A DNA stretch of 64,000 nucleotides from Gordionus sp. m RMFG-2023 (Eukaryota; Nematomorpha; Gordioida; Chordodea; Parachordodidae), in NCBI RefSeq assembly GCF_954871325.1, contig NC_088775.1:36991561-37055560 (forward strand). Reading direction: 5' to 3'. The notes below the pieces were generated by a model. That model had not been told where the DNA came from, did not search any database, and was given only the letters and a program-made list of their open reading frames with translations. The position numbers were made by a program, and so were the translations under genes. Positions 1 through 11,664 of the stretch are shown in pieces (the first letter of the stretch is position 1; each line of letters starts with the position of its first letter).

Positions 1-157
1 CATAAAAATATTTAACTGGTTGGGCTAGACTTTTTTAAAGATTTTAAAGTGCCGGGCCGAGAAAATAATTTAATTGCCCGGGCATTCGTACAAAAAATTT
101 CGGGCTGGGCCGGGCAATTTGTACAAAAGTTATGAACAGGTCGGGCTTTGTCTATCT
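1..157. mobile_element. hAT-like terminal fragment, cut by the window edge
   Basis: GC-rich GGGC/GCCCGG words alternate with AT-rich spacers. The right end, read on the minus strand, starts AGAGATAGACAAAGCCCG, which resembles the AAAGCCCG-type ends of many non-autonomous hAT elements. The other end lies outside the window, so no TSD can be tested. It abuts the TIR of the next element. The family call is inferred from end similarity only. Confidence 0.4.
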
Positions 158-1090
158 CTAGGGAGACCAGGGCTAGTCGGCGCAAGGGGTTTGTCGATTC
201 AAAGGATTTTATTTTAAAACAAGTAGCGTTTAAAAATTGAAATTTAGTTCTAAAATAAAATTCTATAATATCTAATAAACACAAGGAAGGCAGGTATTAA
301 AATAGTAGAAAAAGTATAATTTATTTTATTATTTCATTTTTATAAAAATTACAACTGATAAACTTACAATTTTTACAGCTATATATACACATTAATATTT
401 ACATGTTAACATTAATATAATTTAAAAGGTTCTTAAAAAAAGAAAAGATTTTTACAAAAGGTAAAAGTAAAACTATTCAAATTACAGGTTATCAAAAAAG
501 AAATGTTTTTTACAAAAGGTCATAAGTTACAAAGTAAAAAGTATTTAAATTATATATTAACAACAATATCCATATTTGGAGATGAAAATAATTTATAATA
601 TTTAATTATTTAAATTTTTATCTGTTGTGACTTGTTTTTGACGTGAAATTACAATATTTTCAAAACATGACAAAATGGACATTATATTTATATGAAAGTT
701 AAATATCTATTTTAATATTTGGAAAAGTTTCAGATTGATATATAATGCTTAAATATATGTTAAGTTCAAATTAGTAATATTACCACCATTGAGGTTAGTA
801 GAATCGTGGCTAATCGGCGCAATCAATCAATTTTTATTATATTATTATCAGGCTTGTTAATCGATCCTTTTAAAAAGATCGAATCCCGATCACAATCTTT
901 TCAAAAAAGGAGGACCGAAATCCAGGATCGACCTTATTTTTTAAAAAAAGATCAAGATCACGATCCTTTTCTTATTTAAATTTCTGAAGAAAATTACTGA
1001 GCTCTGCAAAATTAATTAATATAAAAATAATAAATAATAAATTATTGTAAATGAATAATATAATATAAGTATAACAATAGTTATTATCAT

Positions 1091-1159
1091 TTAAACATCC
1101 ACTTCTTTCATATGTTTAGCTTTACTAAACAAACGCTCCACAGTGTTTGATGGTAAAGG
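1091..1159 (-). pseudogene. hAT transposase C-terminal (dimerisation domain) remnant
   Basis: The minus strand reads PSNTVERLFSKAKHMKEVDV followed by a stop. This matches the hAT C-terminal signature, in which a P-S/T-x-x-x-E-R-x-F-S core forms part of the dimerisation domain. Only about 22 codons are recognisable. It belongs to the 849-2145 hAT and shows that this copy descends from a coding element. Confidence 0.7.
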
Positions 1160-1690
1160 TGTGTTATATTCAGTAAATATTTTTTTTAATTAACATAAGT
1201 ATTAAAAATATTTATTGAATCATCATTTGAATAAAAAAAATTATTAATGGAACGAGCATTTTGTGAAGATTTTTTCAAAAAGGGTATTTATTTCATCCAT
1301 AGATTCATTTGAAGCATCGTGTGGTTGACCATGTATATTTTCCAAATGGGCAATTAACCTCTATTTTATCAACAGATTTTAAGGCATATTAATATAAGGC
1401 CAATTTAGCTTAAATTTTGGGTGAATTATTGCTGCCAATATGTTACTGTCATTATACAGTGAAGGAAATTTATATAAGAAATGATAATTAAATTATTATA
1501 CATCAATAGTAGATGTATTATCTCCTAAATCTATAATAAAAGACATTATTTAAACCTAGAATTTATTTATATTATATATAATATAATTAAATAAATAAAA
1601 CTTGTAGGCTCTAAATTTCGTTCTTGATAAAATTTAGGAAATTATTGAAATATTAAATATGGTGAAATGGAAGTTGATAAAATATGATTA

Positions 1691-1912
1691 GTGTTGTTAA
1701 ACGGCTCCTTTTGAGCCCATTTCTTGGAACGGCTAACTCAATTTTTCAGACAAAAAATTTTTACCTAAGCCTCGAGATTTCGATAATATATGTCTAGACC
1801 TTTATTCCTTCTATGAGAAAAATCTTCAAAGCTTGCCTAAAATTTTTCTGGGTGAAATATTGAGTTAGCCGTTTTTAAAAATAGGTTCAAAACGAGCCGT
1901 TTAAGAAAAGAT
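1691..1912. mobile_element. Palindromic MITE, copy 1 of 3
   Basis: An imperfect hairpin of about 220 bp. GTTGTTAAACGGCTC on the left and the inverse of AAACGGCTCG on the right are the outer arms. ACGGCTAACTCAAT / ATTGAGTTAGCCG are inner arms, and further pairing continues toward the centre. Related copies lie at 29546-29755 and 59724-59889. GTTGTTAA resembles the hAT-type ends elsewhere in this window. No clear TSD was found. Confidence 0.6.
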
Positions 1913-3225
1913 GTAGATAGATATTTTATTTTTAAATAATATTTTGATTTAATTTTCAAAATTTTTATTTTATTTATTGCTATTTATAAAAATTAATTTC
2001 TAAAAGGATCGGGATCGAATATTTAAAAAAATGATCTCGATCACGATCCTTAATTTAGGTCAGAATCATAAATCCGGGGAAATAGACAAATTTAGGATCG
2101 AATCCAGGATCGGCGATAATTTGACTCGATCCTTTAACAACCCTGATTATTATGGTACCCAAATATGTATGCAAAATTCAAAATAGGAAAATTTTTACTA
2201 AAAAGATTATGAAGAAGTTATAAAACTGTATAAAAATGATATCTCATTAAGAAAAATACCATTTATTACAGGTTAAAATATAAAATAATACATTTCAATT
2301 TTAATATAATTAACAGACCTAAATATTTTGCAACTAAAATCTTCATATATATATATTGTGATATATTTATATATGGTGTATTATATATATTGTCACAGAT
2401 ATAATATATGTTGCATATATAAATTTTAACCTGATAATAAGATCAATCATTTAAAATGAATTATATCCAGCAAACATATATATATATCTATTTTAATTGA
2501 CAATATAATATGATTCAAATTAATACATTTTATTGGATATAAACATTTTAATTATCAGATTATAATTTTGGCCTGATAATAAAATCAAATCATGTTATAT
2601 ATTTAAATGTAGAATTGGATATATTTTGAGTAAATTTATTATTAATAAAAAATAAATAAAAACATAATAAAAAATTAATAGATGTGTGTATTATATGTTA
2701 ACAGAATTATAAAAATTTTCATAATTTAGAAGATTGATTTCAATGTAGAGTATGTAAAGATTGGGCGCAGGGTTCTCTGCCAGTTATTTTATTTATTATA
2801 ATTGTAAATAGAATATTATATAAATAAAGCATCTATATATTAAAATCTGAAATTTTTTTTAAGCCTAATTAACCACATCCGACTAACCACGGGTTCGGGG
2901 ATACTGGGTTCAAAAAATGACTTTTACTAAAACTTTTGTAGAGAGAAAATTATTAAATATTTAAAAAATATAACAATATATATTTATAAGTAGATATTTA
3001 AGGTATAGATTGTATACGATCTTATACGATCATTAATTTCGGAGCTATGATAATTTTGACAAAAATTGCGCCGACTAGCACTGGTCTCCCCTACTCAGAA
3101 TGACATTTGTTATATTATATAAAAAACAGTTATATGTAATAATCAATTTAGAGCGACATTTTATCACGCGACACTTTATCATGCGACACTTTAGCGACAC
3201 TTTGTCATGCGACACTTTAGCGACA

Positions 3226-3355
3226 CTTTATCATGCGACACTTTATCATGCGACACTTTATCATGCGACACTTTATCATGCGACACTTTATCATGCGACA
3301 CTTTATCATGCGACACTTTATCATGCGACACTTTATCATGCGACACTTTATCATG
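3226..3355. repeat. 15-bp minisatellite in the left foldback arm
   Basis: About nine near-perfect copies of a 15-bp unit (CGACACTTTATCATG in one register). Looser copies lie before and after it (3154-3225 and 3356-3470). Because 15 is a multiple of three, all frames stay open, which makes spurious repetitive reading frames here. They are not annotated as genes. Confidence 0.9.
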
Positions 3356-3729
3356 CCGATACTATGTCACGATAACATTTTGTCACGACACTTAATCACG
3401 ATCACACTTTATCATGGCCACACTTTATCACGACCACACTTTATCACGACGACACTTTATTATGATATACTTAAAACTTAATTTAATATATTTTAAATTT
3501 AAATTTTAATAATATCTGATTTTTTGGCCTTTCCGTTTAAATTTAATATTTAAAAAATTTCATTTAATTTTCATAAATCATAAGTATAATTTTTTTTAAC
3601 TTAATTATTATCTTATAGGAAACGGGAGACATAAGGAATAAGAATGATTTCAATTCATACTTTTTATTAGTAAGTAACTCAACACGTCACGAGTAAAAAA
3701 TATAAATTATTTATAAAATATTTAATTCC

Positions 3730-4120
3730 ATGAAATGGGCAATAGCTTTTTAAAAATGTTAAAGAATCCTATAGTGCATAATTTGAAACACATATCTGAA
3801 ATCGTTTTTTTGTATCTTCATCTTTCTTTGAGAGTGCGGTGTTTGGTTATTTATGCCGTTGTAATGATTTATAAAGGGCTGACTTATTTGGCATAACCAT
3901 CAATGTATTATTATCATTAATGTAGTTGCGCGGATCAATGAAGGACTAGAATACCCACTTAATTTTGATTTCATCTCTGATATATGTTTTCTATCATTGG
4001 AAATGTCATCTTCATGAGTATGATCAAGGGGACTTCTAAAAATATTATAAAATTTTGTTGTTATAAAAGAATTGCATTTTTGAGATTTATTTTTGGCGCA
4101 CCTCCAGCATATTGAATTAT
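3730..4120 (-). pseudogene. MULE-type FLYWCH transposase remnant
   Basis: On the minus strand, residues reading SICWRCAKNKSQKC followed about 20 residues later by DHTHEDD form the W-x-C...C...H-x-H pattern of a FLYWCH zinc finger (about 4003-4120). Downstream, MPNKSALYKSLQRHK resembles the linker between the finger and the MULE transposase domain. The pieces lie in more than one frame and the catalytic domain is not recognisable. FLYWCH fingers are common at the N-terminus of animal Mutator-like transposases. The call is good for FLYWCH and fair for MULE. Confidence 0.55.
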
Positions 4121-4644
4121 TTTTATTTGTTCTAAATTTCGTATATTCATAATTTTGATAAGGGTAGGTTTATTTTTTGATGTAAATCCAAATTCTAACA
4201 TTAAAATTAATAAAAATATATTTTTTAATATAAATATAGAAAATTGAGCTATTAAAGAAAAAAATATTATTATATTTATGGATAAATACAAAACCTTAAT
4301 TTTTAAAAATTATAAATCTTTGTGAAAAAACGATTGATTTAAAAAATATCAATAGATAAATACATTTTTTCAAGAATTTTGAGATAAGAATTTTTTTTAT
4401 TGTTAATAATAAACATAACAAAATACCACACTTAAATTTTCTTATTTATAATTTTTAAGTGTCGCGTTATAAACTGTCGCATGATAAAATATTGTCATGA
4501 TAAAGTGTCGCAAGATAAAATGAAGCGTGAAAAAATGCCGTCGTGTCCTCATGATTAAGTGTTGCCGTGATAAAATGTCGCCATGATAAATAGTTGCATG
4601 ATAAAGTGACGCGTGATAAAGTGATTCCAAATCTTAATTTAGAG

Positions 4645-5565
4645 TTAAAAGGAATTTTAAATTTGAAGAGATTTTATTCCCATAGATAATCTTATTTTTA
4701 ACGCATAAAAGACATTTTGCCTGTTTAGTTTATAAATCGAAATTGATAATTAACAACTAAAGTTTTTATTTTATTCCTCTAATAAATATATATATAAATG
4801 AGATGTGGTATCGATTTCTGAATCGGAATAATTTTTCGCTGCAAAACAAATCGCCTGCCTTTCTAAATCAAATAATATTTTATTGTCTAATTTGTAAATT
4901 TTCATCCTCTTTTACTAATTTCATTCTTTATAGCTTATAGAAATTATCAGATGTAATGCTAGATAAATTGACTTTAGAAATCAAAATTATCTACGCGGAA
5001 TAAGAGCCTTGCAAATCAACCATAAGTCATTTTTGGACTTGAAAAAAATATTAAAAATCTTAAAATATTGGGGCACTCAGAAATATGCAATTTTTTTGAA
5101 GTCATTTTTTTTATAAAACATATGACAACAAATTTAACTTTTATAATTTATTACCGTTTTAGTATCAAATTCTTAAAAAATGAATAAATATAATTTTCTA
5201 TACTCGTTGAATTTTTTGAAATTTCTCTCTATTTATTGTTACCAAGAATTTTATTTAATTTTAAAGAAATTCAATCATATGCTTTTACTTATTTTATAAC
5301 TCTAATTTCTTTTAAATTTGGGGGAAACATTCAATACCAAAAATGAATGTAAAATCTTTAAACCCGTCCTTTATAATATTTTGCCCCTGAAGTGTGACCT
5401 TTATAATTTTTTCCTTTATAACATAATCAAAATATATTACGGTTTGGGTTCTTAATTTTAAGGCAAAAAAATTCAGGCAATTGTATTTTATTAAGTAAAA
5501 TATTCCCACCAAAGTTATATAAATTCATTCATATAATTTCGGGTTTGAGTAAACTGCAAATGCAT
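4645..5565. other. AT-rich stretch, no gene recognised
   Basis: Low-complexity AT-rich DNA. Short open frames at 5312-5512 (minus) show no recognisable motif. The word GGGTTTGAGTAAACTGC at about 5541-5557 recurs with one change at about 11233-11249, so it may be part of a dispersed repeat. Confidence 0.4.
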
Positions 5566-6332
5566 TTAAGGAAAGTTCCTGGTTAATAAAGATGTAGATT
5601 TCAATGGTTTCCATAGTGTAAATAATCGTGTAATCAAGAAGCCATCATTGTTCATGTAAAGAGTTTTGAAATCAAGAAGTAACCACTGCCCACGAACACC
5701 GTCCAACGTAAAAGAGGAACGACACAATGTTAGGATGACAACAAAAGTTATCCTCTTTTTCATATAAAAATAAATTACATCCTTGACATTATCTCTTTTT
5801 CATATAAAAATACAATATATCCTTGACATTATTGTAATAATAATCTACTAACATAATAATAAATATAATACTACAACGCCCCTTTAATAAAAATCCTGGG
5901 CAAAAATATATATATTTTTATATCACTATATTATATATATTTTTTTATATCACTATGCAAAAAAAATTAATCAGCATAAAAGATTCACATATTTTTTTTA
6001 AACATTATTTTTATGTCTTTATTTTCTTTATCGCTTCATACACACCATCAGATCTTCAATGATACTCATCTCAGTATTGTTTTAAAGGGTCGATTCTAAC
6101 GTTGTCATCCTTCTTTCTTTTAAGCGATTTTCGTAGTATCCGTCATAAATTTGTTGTCATCCTAACATTGTGTCGTTCCTCTTTTACGTTGGACGGTGTT
6201 CCTGGGCAGTGGTTACTTCTTGATTTCAAGACTGTTTTACATGAACAATGATGGCTTCTTGATTACACGATTATTTATACCATGGAAACCATTGAAATCT
6301 ACGTCTATATTAACCAGGAACTTTCCTTAAAT
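5566..6332. repeat. Long inverted repeat with arms of about 185 bp
   Basis: The left arm (about 5566-5752) and right arm (about 6147-6332) are inverse copies with few differences, both bounded by AAGGAAAGTTCCTGGTTAAT. The spacer of about 395 bp holds a local duplication of CATATAAAAATA...TCCTTGACATTAT. The left arm is open on the minus strand for 65 codons with a hydrophobic start; the right-arm equivalent is not open throughout, so no gene is called. It lies directly beyond the integrase end of gypsy A and could be a foldback MITE or rearranged LTR material. Confidence 0.7.
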
Positions 6333-6359
6333 ATTTTCCTTTTTTACAATTTTCTCTTT

Positions 6360-9300
6360 CAACCATTTCTATGCACTCTCTTCCGCAATTGATCCCTGTG
6401 CCTGACACCTTCACTATTATCATCAAACTTTACCCTATTTAATTTGTTTCCCAAATTTTCTATTACTACCTGACACCTTCACTATTATCATCAAACTTTA
6501 CCCTATTTAATTTGTTTCCCAAATTTTCTATTACTACACCTTTCTCCCATTTTTTTGTACTTCCATATAATCTAATCCCTACTAACTATCCCACAGTGTA
6601 TTCTAATTCCCTTCCATCAATATCCTCTACAATTACCGCAGTTTTACTGGGTACTAACATATCCAAAAACATCCTTACCTTCCGACCTATCATTTTTTAG
6701 GCCGGAGACAAACCATTATTACCCATCGCATTATTATAATACAAATGCTTCACCCACATTTCTCCTTTTCCACTTTTGGTTTTCTTCACCATCCTTTAAC
6801 CATCGCTACCATCCGTTCCGCCTGTCTATTGGAACTGGGATGATACGGTGGCGTTAACACATGATCTACACCCTTTTTTTCACTGAATCTCTTGAATTCT
6901 TCCCCGATAAAAGCTGGTCCACCATCCGATACTACAGTTTTCGGAATACCAAACTTCGACCATACTTTTTTAAAATGTTTAATCACAATATTTGCGGTTA
7001 ACCCCATGAATTTCTTCAAATTCTATCCATTTGAGAACGCATCTACACTTAATATATACTTCTTTCCTTCATATTCGAAAAAATCAATATGAACCCTCTC
7101 TCCTGGTTCTACAACTTTTGTCCATGTACTATTATTATCCCTACGGGGCATGTCAGACCATGCATTACAAATCTCACATTATATTCCCAATTTATCAAAA
7201 TCCTCGTTCATTTTCGGCCACCATACTTATTCTCTTCCCCATTGTTTCATACGAGTAACTCCTTGATGACCCGCATGTATAACATTCAAAATTTTCTCCC
7301 TCAATTTTCGGGGTATAACAGCTCGGGGTCCCCTCATAATACAATCGTCCACTATAGTTAATTCTGTTTCAATATTTTAAAAAACTTTATCATCATCTTT
7401 CCATGATCTCTTTCCCATTAGACATAATTTAACTACCGCTAATTCTCTATCTTTCCTTGTAAACCTTTGTATATCTTCCCATGTCGTTGGGCTACCTTTT
7501 ATACTTCGCATTACCGTACGTACAAGACATTCTTCCCGATTATCAATTTTCAAAACCATCAATTTATCCAAACTTCACCCGCACCTAACCTCGACAAAAT
7601 TCAGGTAAATGGTTCTCTCTTCCCCTTCGATATTTTAAATCTAAATCAAAACTTTTAACTAACAATAACCATCGCTGAAGTCGAGGCGATAACATCAACT
7701 CTTTGTTGTCTTTTTTAAATAAATATATCAAGGGCTTATGATCTGTAAAAACAACAAACTTCCTACCTATAAGGTATTCGCGACATTTCGTTAATCCAAA
7801 AATCACAGCCAAAACCTCCTGTTCTATCACTGAATACCGCTTTTCTACCTCTCAAAACACTCTTGAGAAAAAAAAACAGGTCTTTCTGTTCCATCTATCA
7901 AATGTTTATTACATGCATTTACAGCCAAAACTACTTCCAGATCACTATTAAAACATACTAGAATGGGTTATTTCCCAATTCTCTCCTTTAACGTCCTGAA
8001 CGCAATCTCTTGTTCCTCTTTCCATTCAAAATGTATCCCTTTCCTTAATAATTCATAACTTCCACAAAACTCGATATAAACCGATGGTAATAATTTACCA
8101 TTCCCATAAACGACTGGACCTCTATTGGTCGCCTATTCAAATTCGCAATACTCAACAAATTCTTATCTAACGGTTTAACCTCCATTCCATTAATTCTATG
8201 ACCCAAATATGTCACTTCAGTTACTCCCAACACACTCTTTTCACGACTGGCCTTTATCCTTTATTTCGAATTCTAATAAATACTTCTCGTTATTCCTACA
8301 ACCAAAACATCATCCATATAATAAAAAACCCCTCTAAACCTTGGAAAACAGCAGCCATTGTCTGAAAAATAGGGGCTGATGCACTTAACCCAAATGGTAA
8401 TCGACAAAACATAAACAATCCCTTGAATGTCTTAATCGTCAACAACTTCCTAGTCGTTTTTGCCATCGGTAATTGCAAATATGCACACGAAAAATCAATC
8501 TTAGAAAAATATTTTCCCCCTTTCAAACTGGCCAAAATTTCTTCTATTCGAGGTAACGGATATTTCACCTCTACAACCCAAGGATTCAATGTCACCCTAA
8601 AATTGGCACATAACATCAATTTTCAATTAGCCCTTCTCACAGGAACCAACGGAGTTGCCCATTCACTGTACCCAATAAGACAAATAATTCCATCTTTCAC
8701 CCAGTTGTCCAACTCTTTTTCCATTTCCGCCCTCCATTCAAATGGAACTCTTCGCACCGGACAATACTGTGGTACAAAACTATTTAAACGGAGATCAACT
8801 TCTTAATCCACTAAACACCCTAATTTCTCCTCAAAAATTTCATTATAACTATTCATTAAAACTGCCACTGCAAGCCTCCAATTTTCCAAACTCGACAGTT
8901 GTTCCTTTACTTCCCCCACATTAATCTCTTTTTCCTTTTTTTTCTTACAAATTTCGCCGGGAAATTCTGTAACACTGGCATATCTTTCTTTTCATTATCC
9001 AGTTCCTTACACTTCTTGACTAAAATTTTCTCCTCTATTCCTTCTGTTTTCGTGACTATTTTTATTTCATCATTATTTCTCTCATTAATACATTTTTTAC
9101 AAGGTATTTCTTTCTTTACCTCTCTAAGCTTGTCATTTTCCATAATATTAACACTATGCGACAACTCAGTATTACCTTTCTTTTTTTAACTGGAACTATC
9201 CGCGTTTGAGACATATTTTCTTTTACAAACTCACTTTTCTGATTACCCATCATACTATTTCCAATGAATCTTTAATTTGATACAATTCTTGATTTTCTAT

Positions 9301-10870
9301 TTCATCGTTCTGAATTTCAACCATTTCATCTCGTTTAATTTCATTTGAAAAGATACCCCAAAAACTATTTAATGGACCAATCTTAACAATCCATTCCCAC
9401 CCCATAATCGTGTCCACTTTTTTATCAACAATCCACAAATTTAAATAATTAACTATACCATTTATCACAAACGGGACTTCAATTTTTCCTAAATTCTTTA
9501 TTTCCGATACTTCAAACTGTTTAACCCTCATCTCTTTTTTAATTATATTCTCCTCTGCCCAATATTAACAAAGATTTTCATAACCTACAATCGATATGGC
9601 CGCACCTGTATCCAATAGCATGGATATTTTTCTACTTCTCACAACTATTTCCACACGAGGACATTTATCCTTCTCACTTTTGTCCTCTAATTTTAAAATA
9701 GGGATTCTATAATCTTTTATAATTTTACCATTTACCAAATCTACATTTCTTTATTTACTAAATCTCTCTTAACTTCTACATTTCCACTCACACGAAATTT
9801 CCTTTCATTCTTTAATGTAATAACCTCCATTTTATTACTTTCGCTATCATTTAGTCACCTCTCTCGACATTCTATAGCACTATGTCCTTCCTTTCTGCAT
9901 TCAAAACACATAACTTCAACTTTACCTTCTCAACATATCATTATTTTGTAGCACTCTTACATTAGACGCCGGTGCTTTATATTTCACTGCCGGAAATGCT
10001 TCCCTATTTATCGGTTCTCTTACATAACAATTATCTTTAGCATGCCCCATTTTTCCACATCTTTCACATTGAAATGTTCTTTGATTATTTCCCATAATAC
10101 GATACGTCGGAACATAACATTTTTCATTACTATGTCCAACTCCTCCACATCTATTACATTTAATCGGTTGCTTGTTAAACATTGCACCGTTCTCAACACA
10201 ATTTCTACTTATATGCCCAATTCTCTACATGAATAACATTTTACATTTTGCATATTAATCTTTGGACGATTAAATCTATTTGGGAAAAACTTTTTCCCAA
10301 TTTTCCCTTTCATTTCTCTGCAAGTTCATTGACGTATTATACTCTTTAAAATGATCGTATTCCTTATCATTTCTTCGATCATCTCTTTTGAAAACCCTTT
10401 CATTATACCTTTTCTCACAATTTTCTCCATGACTATAATTATTTCGTTTATCATATCTCATTCCATGTTCATCTTTAATCTCTATTTCTTTTTTACTATT
10501 AATATCTTTTCGTTCTTCTCCCGATCTAATAATATTAATACTTTTCCTCATTCCTTCTATCATATTTTTATTTAACATTTTCCATATTTCATCTTTTAAA
10601 TTTAATATCTCTTCCGTCATTCTTTCATTTTCATTAACGTTTTTTAAATCCCTTTCATTTTTCCTTTTTCAAGTTCAATATTTTTCATTTCAACTTCTTC
10701 CGTGATTTTTATTCTATCTCTTTCTATAACTCTTTTTATTTTTTCCGATGTAACATGATACCAATTATCCATAAACATATCACTACTACAGCTATAATAC
10801 AATTATTTCTCTGTGGAACCATTTCCGCATACTTATATATGTTTATACTTCTTTTAGAATTAAACATTTT
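6360..10870 (-). mobile_element. Ty3/gypsy LTR retrotransposon fossil A (internal region)
   Basis: Recognisable parts, in element order on the minus strand: a short hydrophobic leader frame (about 10740-10870); Gag with CCHC zinc knuckles (about 9900-10620; CNRCGGVGHSNEKC type); aspartic protease (about 9540-9660, LLDTGAAIS); reverse transcriptase (about 8045-8890, LPFGLS); RNase H (about 7585-7830, TDHKPL); integrase (about 6400-7570, core near 6786-7019). The PR-RT linker MGWEWIVKIGP is shared with fossil D, so they are one family. It is broken, with well over ten interruptions. LTRs could not be delimited. Confidence 0.85.
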
Positions 10871-11664
10871 TTCTTTATTCACAAATTTATAAAAAAATTT
10901 TTAAAACTTTTATTATAAATATTTTAACACTGCTAAACGTTAGAAAATATATTAAACTTAATATAATTAATACAATCAAATTATAAAAATACACATCATT
11001 TAATATATTCAAAAAAAATTTCTTACCTTTTATTTCTAAGAATCTTATTTATTTTTAATATATTCTTACTGTTGCCTTGTGTCCCAGTTTATGTTCAAGG
11101 CTCATGCACCACTTTTTGTAGACTTCTTTACTCTTATTAAAAGATAAAACACTTGTAGATTTTTTTACTCTTATTTTTTTTTTCTTGAAAAGATAAAAGA
11201 CAATTATTTTATAAGAAAAATTATTATTCTAAAAATAGGGTTTGACTAAACTGCGAATGCTAAAGTAAACTGCGAATGCTTAAGTAAAATTTTTTATATA
11301 TTATCTTTTATTTGTAGTGAGATCTGTTAAGGGAGCAAGCTATTAAGCCTAGCACTAAAGGAAGATAATGGCAAAGTATACGAATAATAAGGAGTTGAAT
11401 ATATAAATTTAAAAAAAGGTTGATTGACTTTTGATAAATAAAATAATAAATAAACGGGATGTTTTTGTAAAAATATAAATATATGAGCGCGAAAAAAAAA
11501 AGAAACGATTATTATTATTTTTATGTACGATTTCATATTTTAAGGAAAGAAAAATAAAGAAATAAAATTATCGATTTTCGTGTTTCAAGAGAAAAGAAAT
11601 ATTGAAGTAAAAAAAAGTTATTTTGATATATTGTTTTGATATTGGTGACCCCGACGTATTACGG

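Larger units (their letters stand above)
849..2145. mobile_element. hAT element with exact 8-bp TSD, nested in the 161-3090 element
   Basis: The left end starts CAGGCTTGTTAATCGATCC and the right end is the inverse of CAGGGTTGTTAAAGGATC. The flanking 8-mers are identical (ATTATTAT, 841-848 and 2146-2153), as hAT transposition produces. Subterminal GATC-rich words (GATCCTTTT, GATCACGATC) occur near both ends. The interior keeps a scrap of transposase C-terminus (1091-1159, minus) and has received a palindromic MITE (1691-1912). It is too decayed to be autonomous. Confidence 0.85.
161..3090. mobile_element. DNA transposon with 25-bp TIRs and a CTA target duplication, superfamily unassigned
   Basis: The ends at 161-185 and 3066-3090 are inverted copies starting GGGAGACCAG and containing GCTAGTCGGCGCAA, differing at one base. 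CTA flanks both sides (158-160 and 3091-3093). A related motif, GTGGCTAATCGGCGC, recurs inside near 806 and in degenerate form near 2880, as subterminal repeats often do. No transposase of its own is visible. The 3-bp TSD and GGG start fit PIF/Harbinger- or Zator-type elements, but neither is proven. A hAT element sits at 849-2145, and 262-560 is repeated at 17390-17720. Confidence 0.6.
3154..4635. mobile_element. Foldback-like MULE with arms made of 15-bp tandem repeats
   Basis: The left arm (about 3154-3470) is a tandem array of a 15-bp unit containing GCGACACTTTATCAT. The right arm (about 4457-4630) is a degenerate array of the same unit in inverse orientation. Nine-base AATTTAGAG occurs at 3145-3153 and again at 4636-4644, matching the TSD length made by Mutator-like elements, although the right arm has about 11 unpaired bases next to it. 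A minus-strand FLYWCH/MULE remnant lies between the arms. Confidence 0.6.

Noticed and set aside
3100-3481. Three overlapping open frames with CDTLS / MRHFI repeats
   Set aside because: They are the three readings of a 15-bp tandem repeat, open only because the unit length is a multiple of three.
5566-5763. Possible secreted protein gene with a hydrophobic N-terminus
   Set aside because: The frame lies in one arm of an inverted repeat; the equivalent frame in the other arm is not open, so conservation does not support it.
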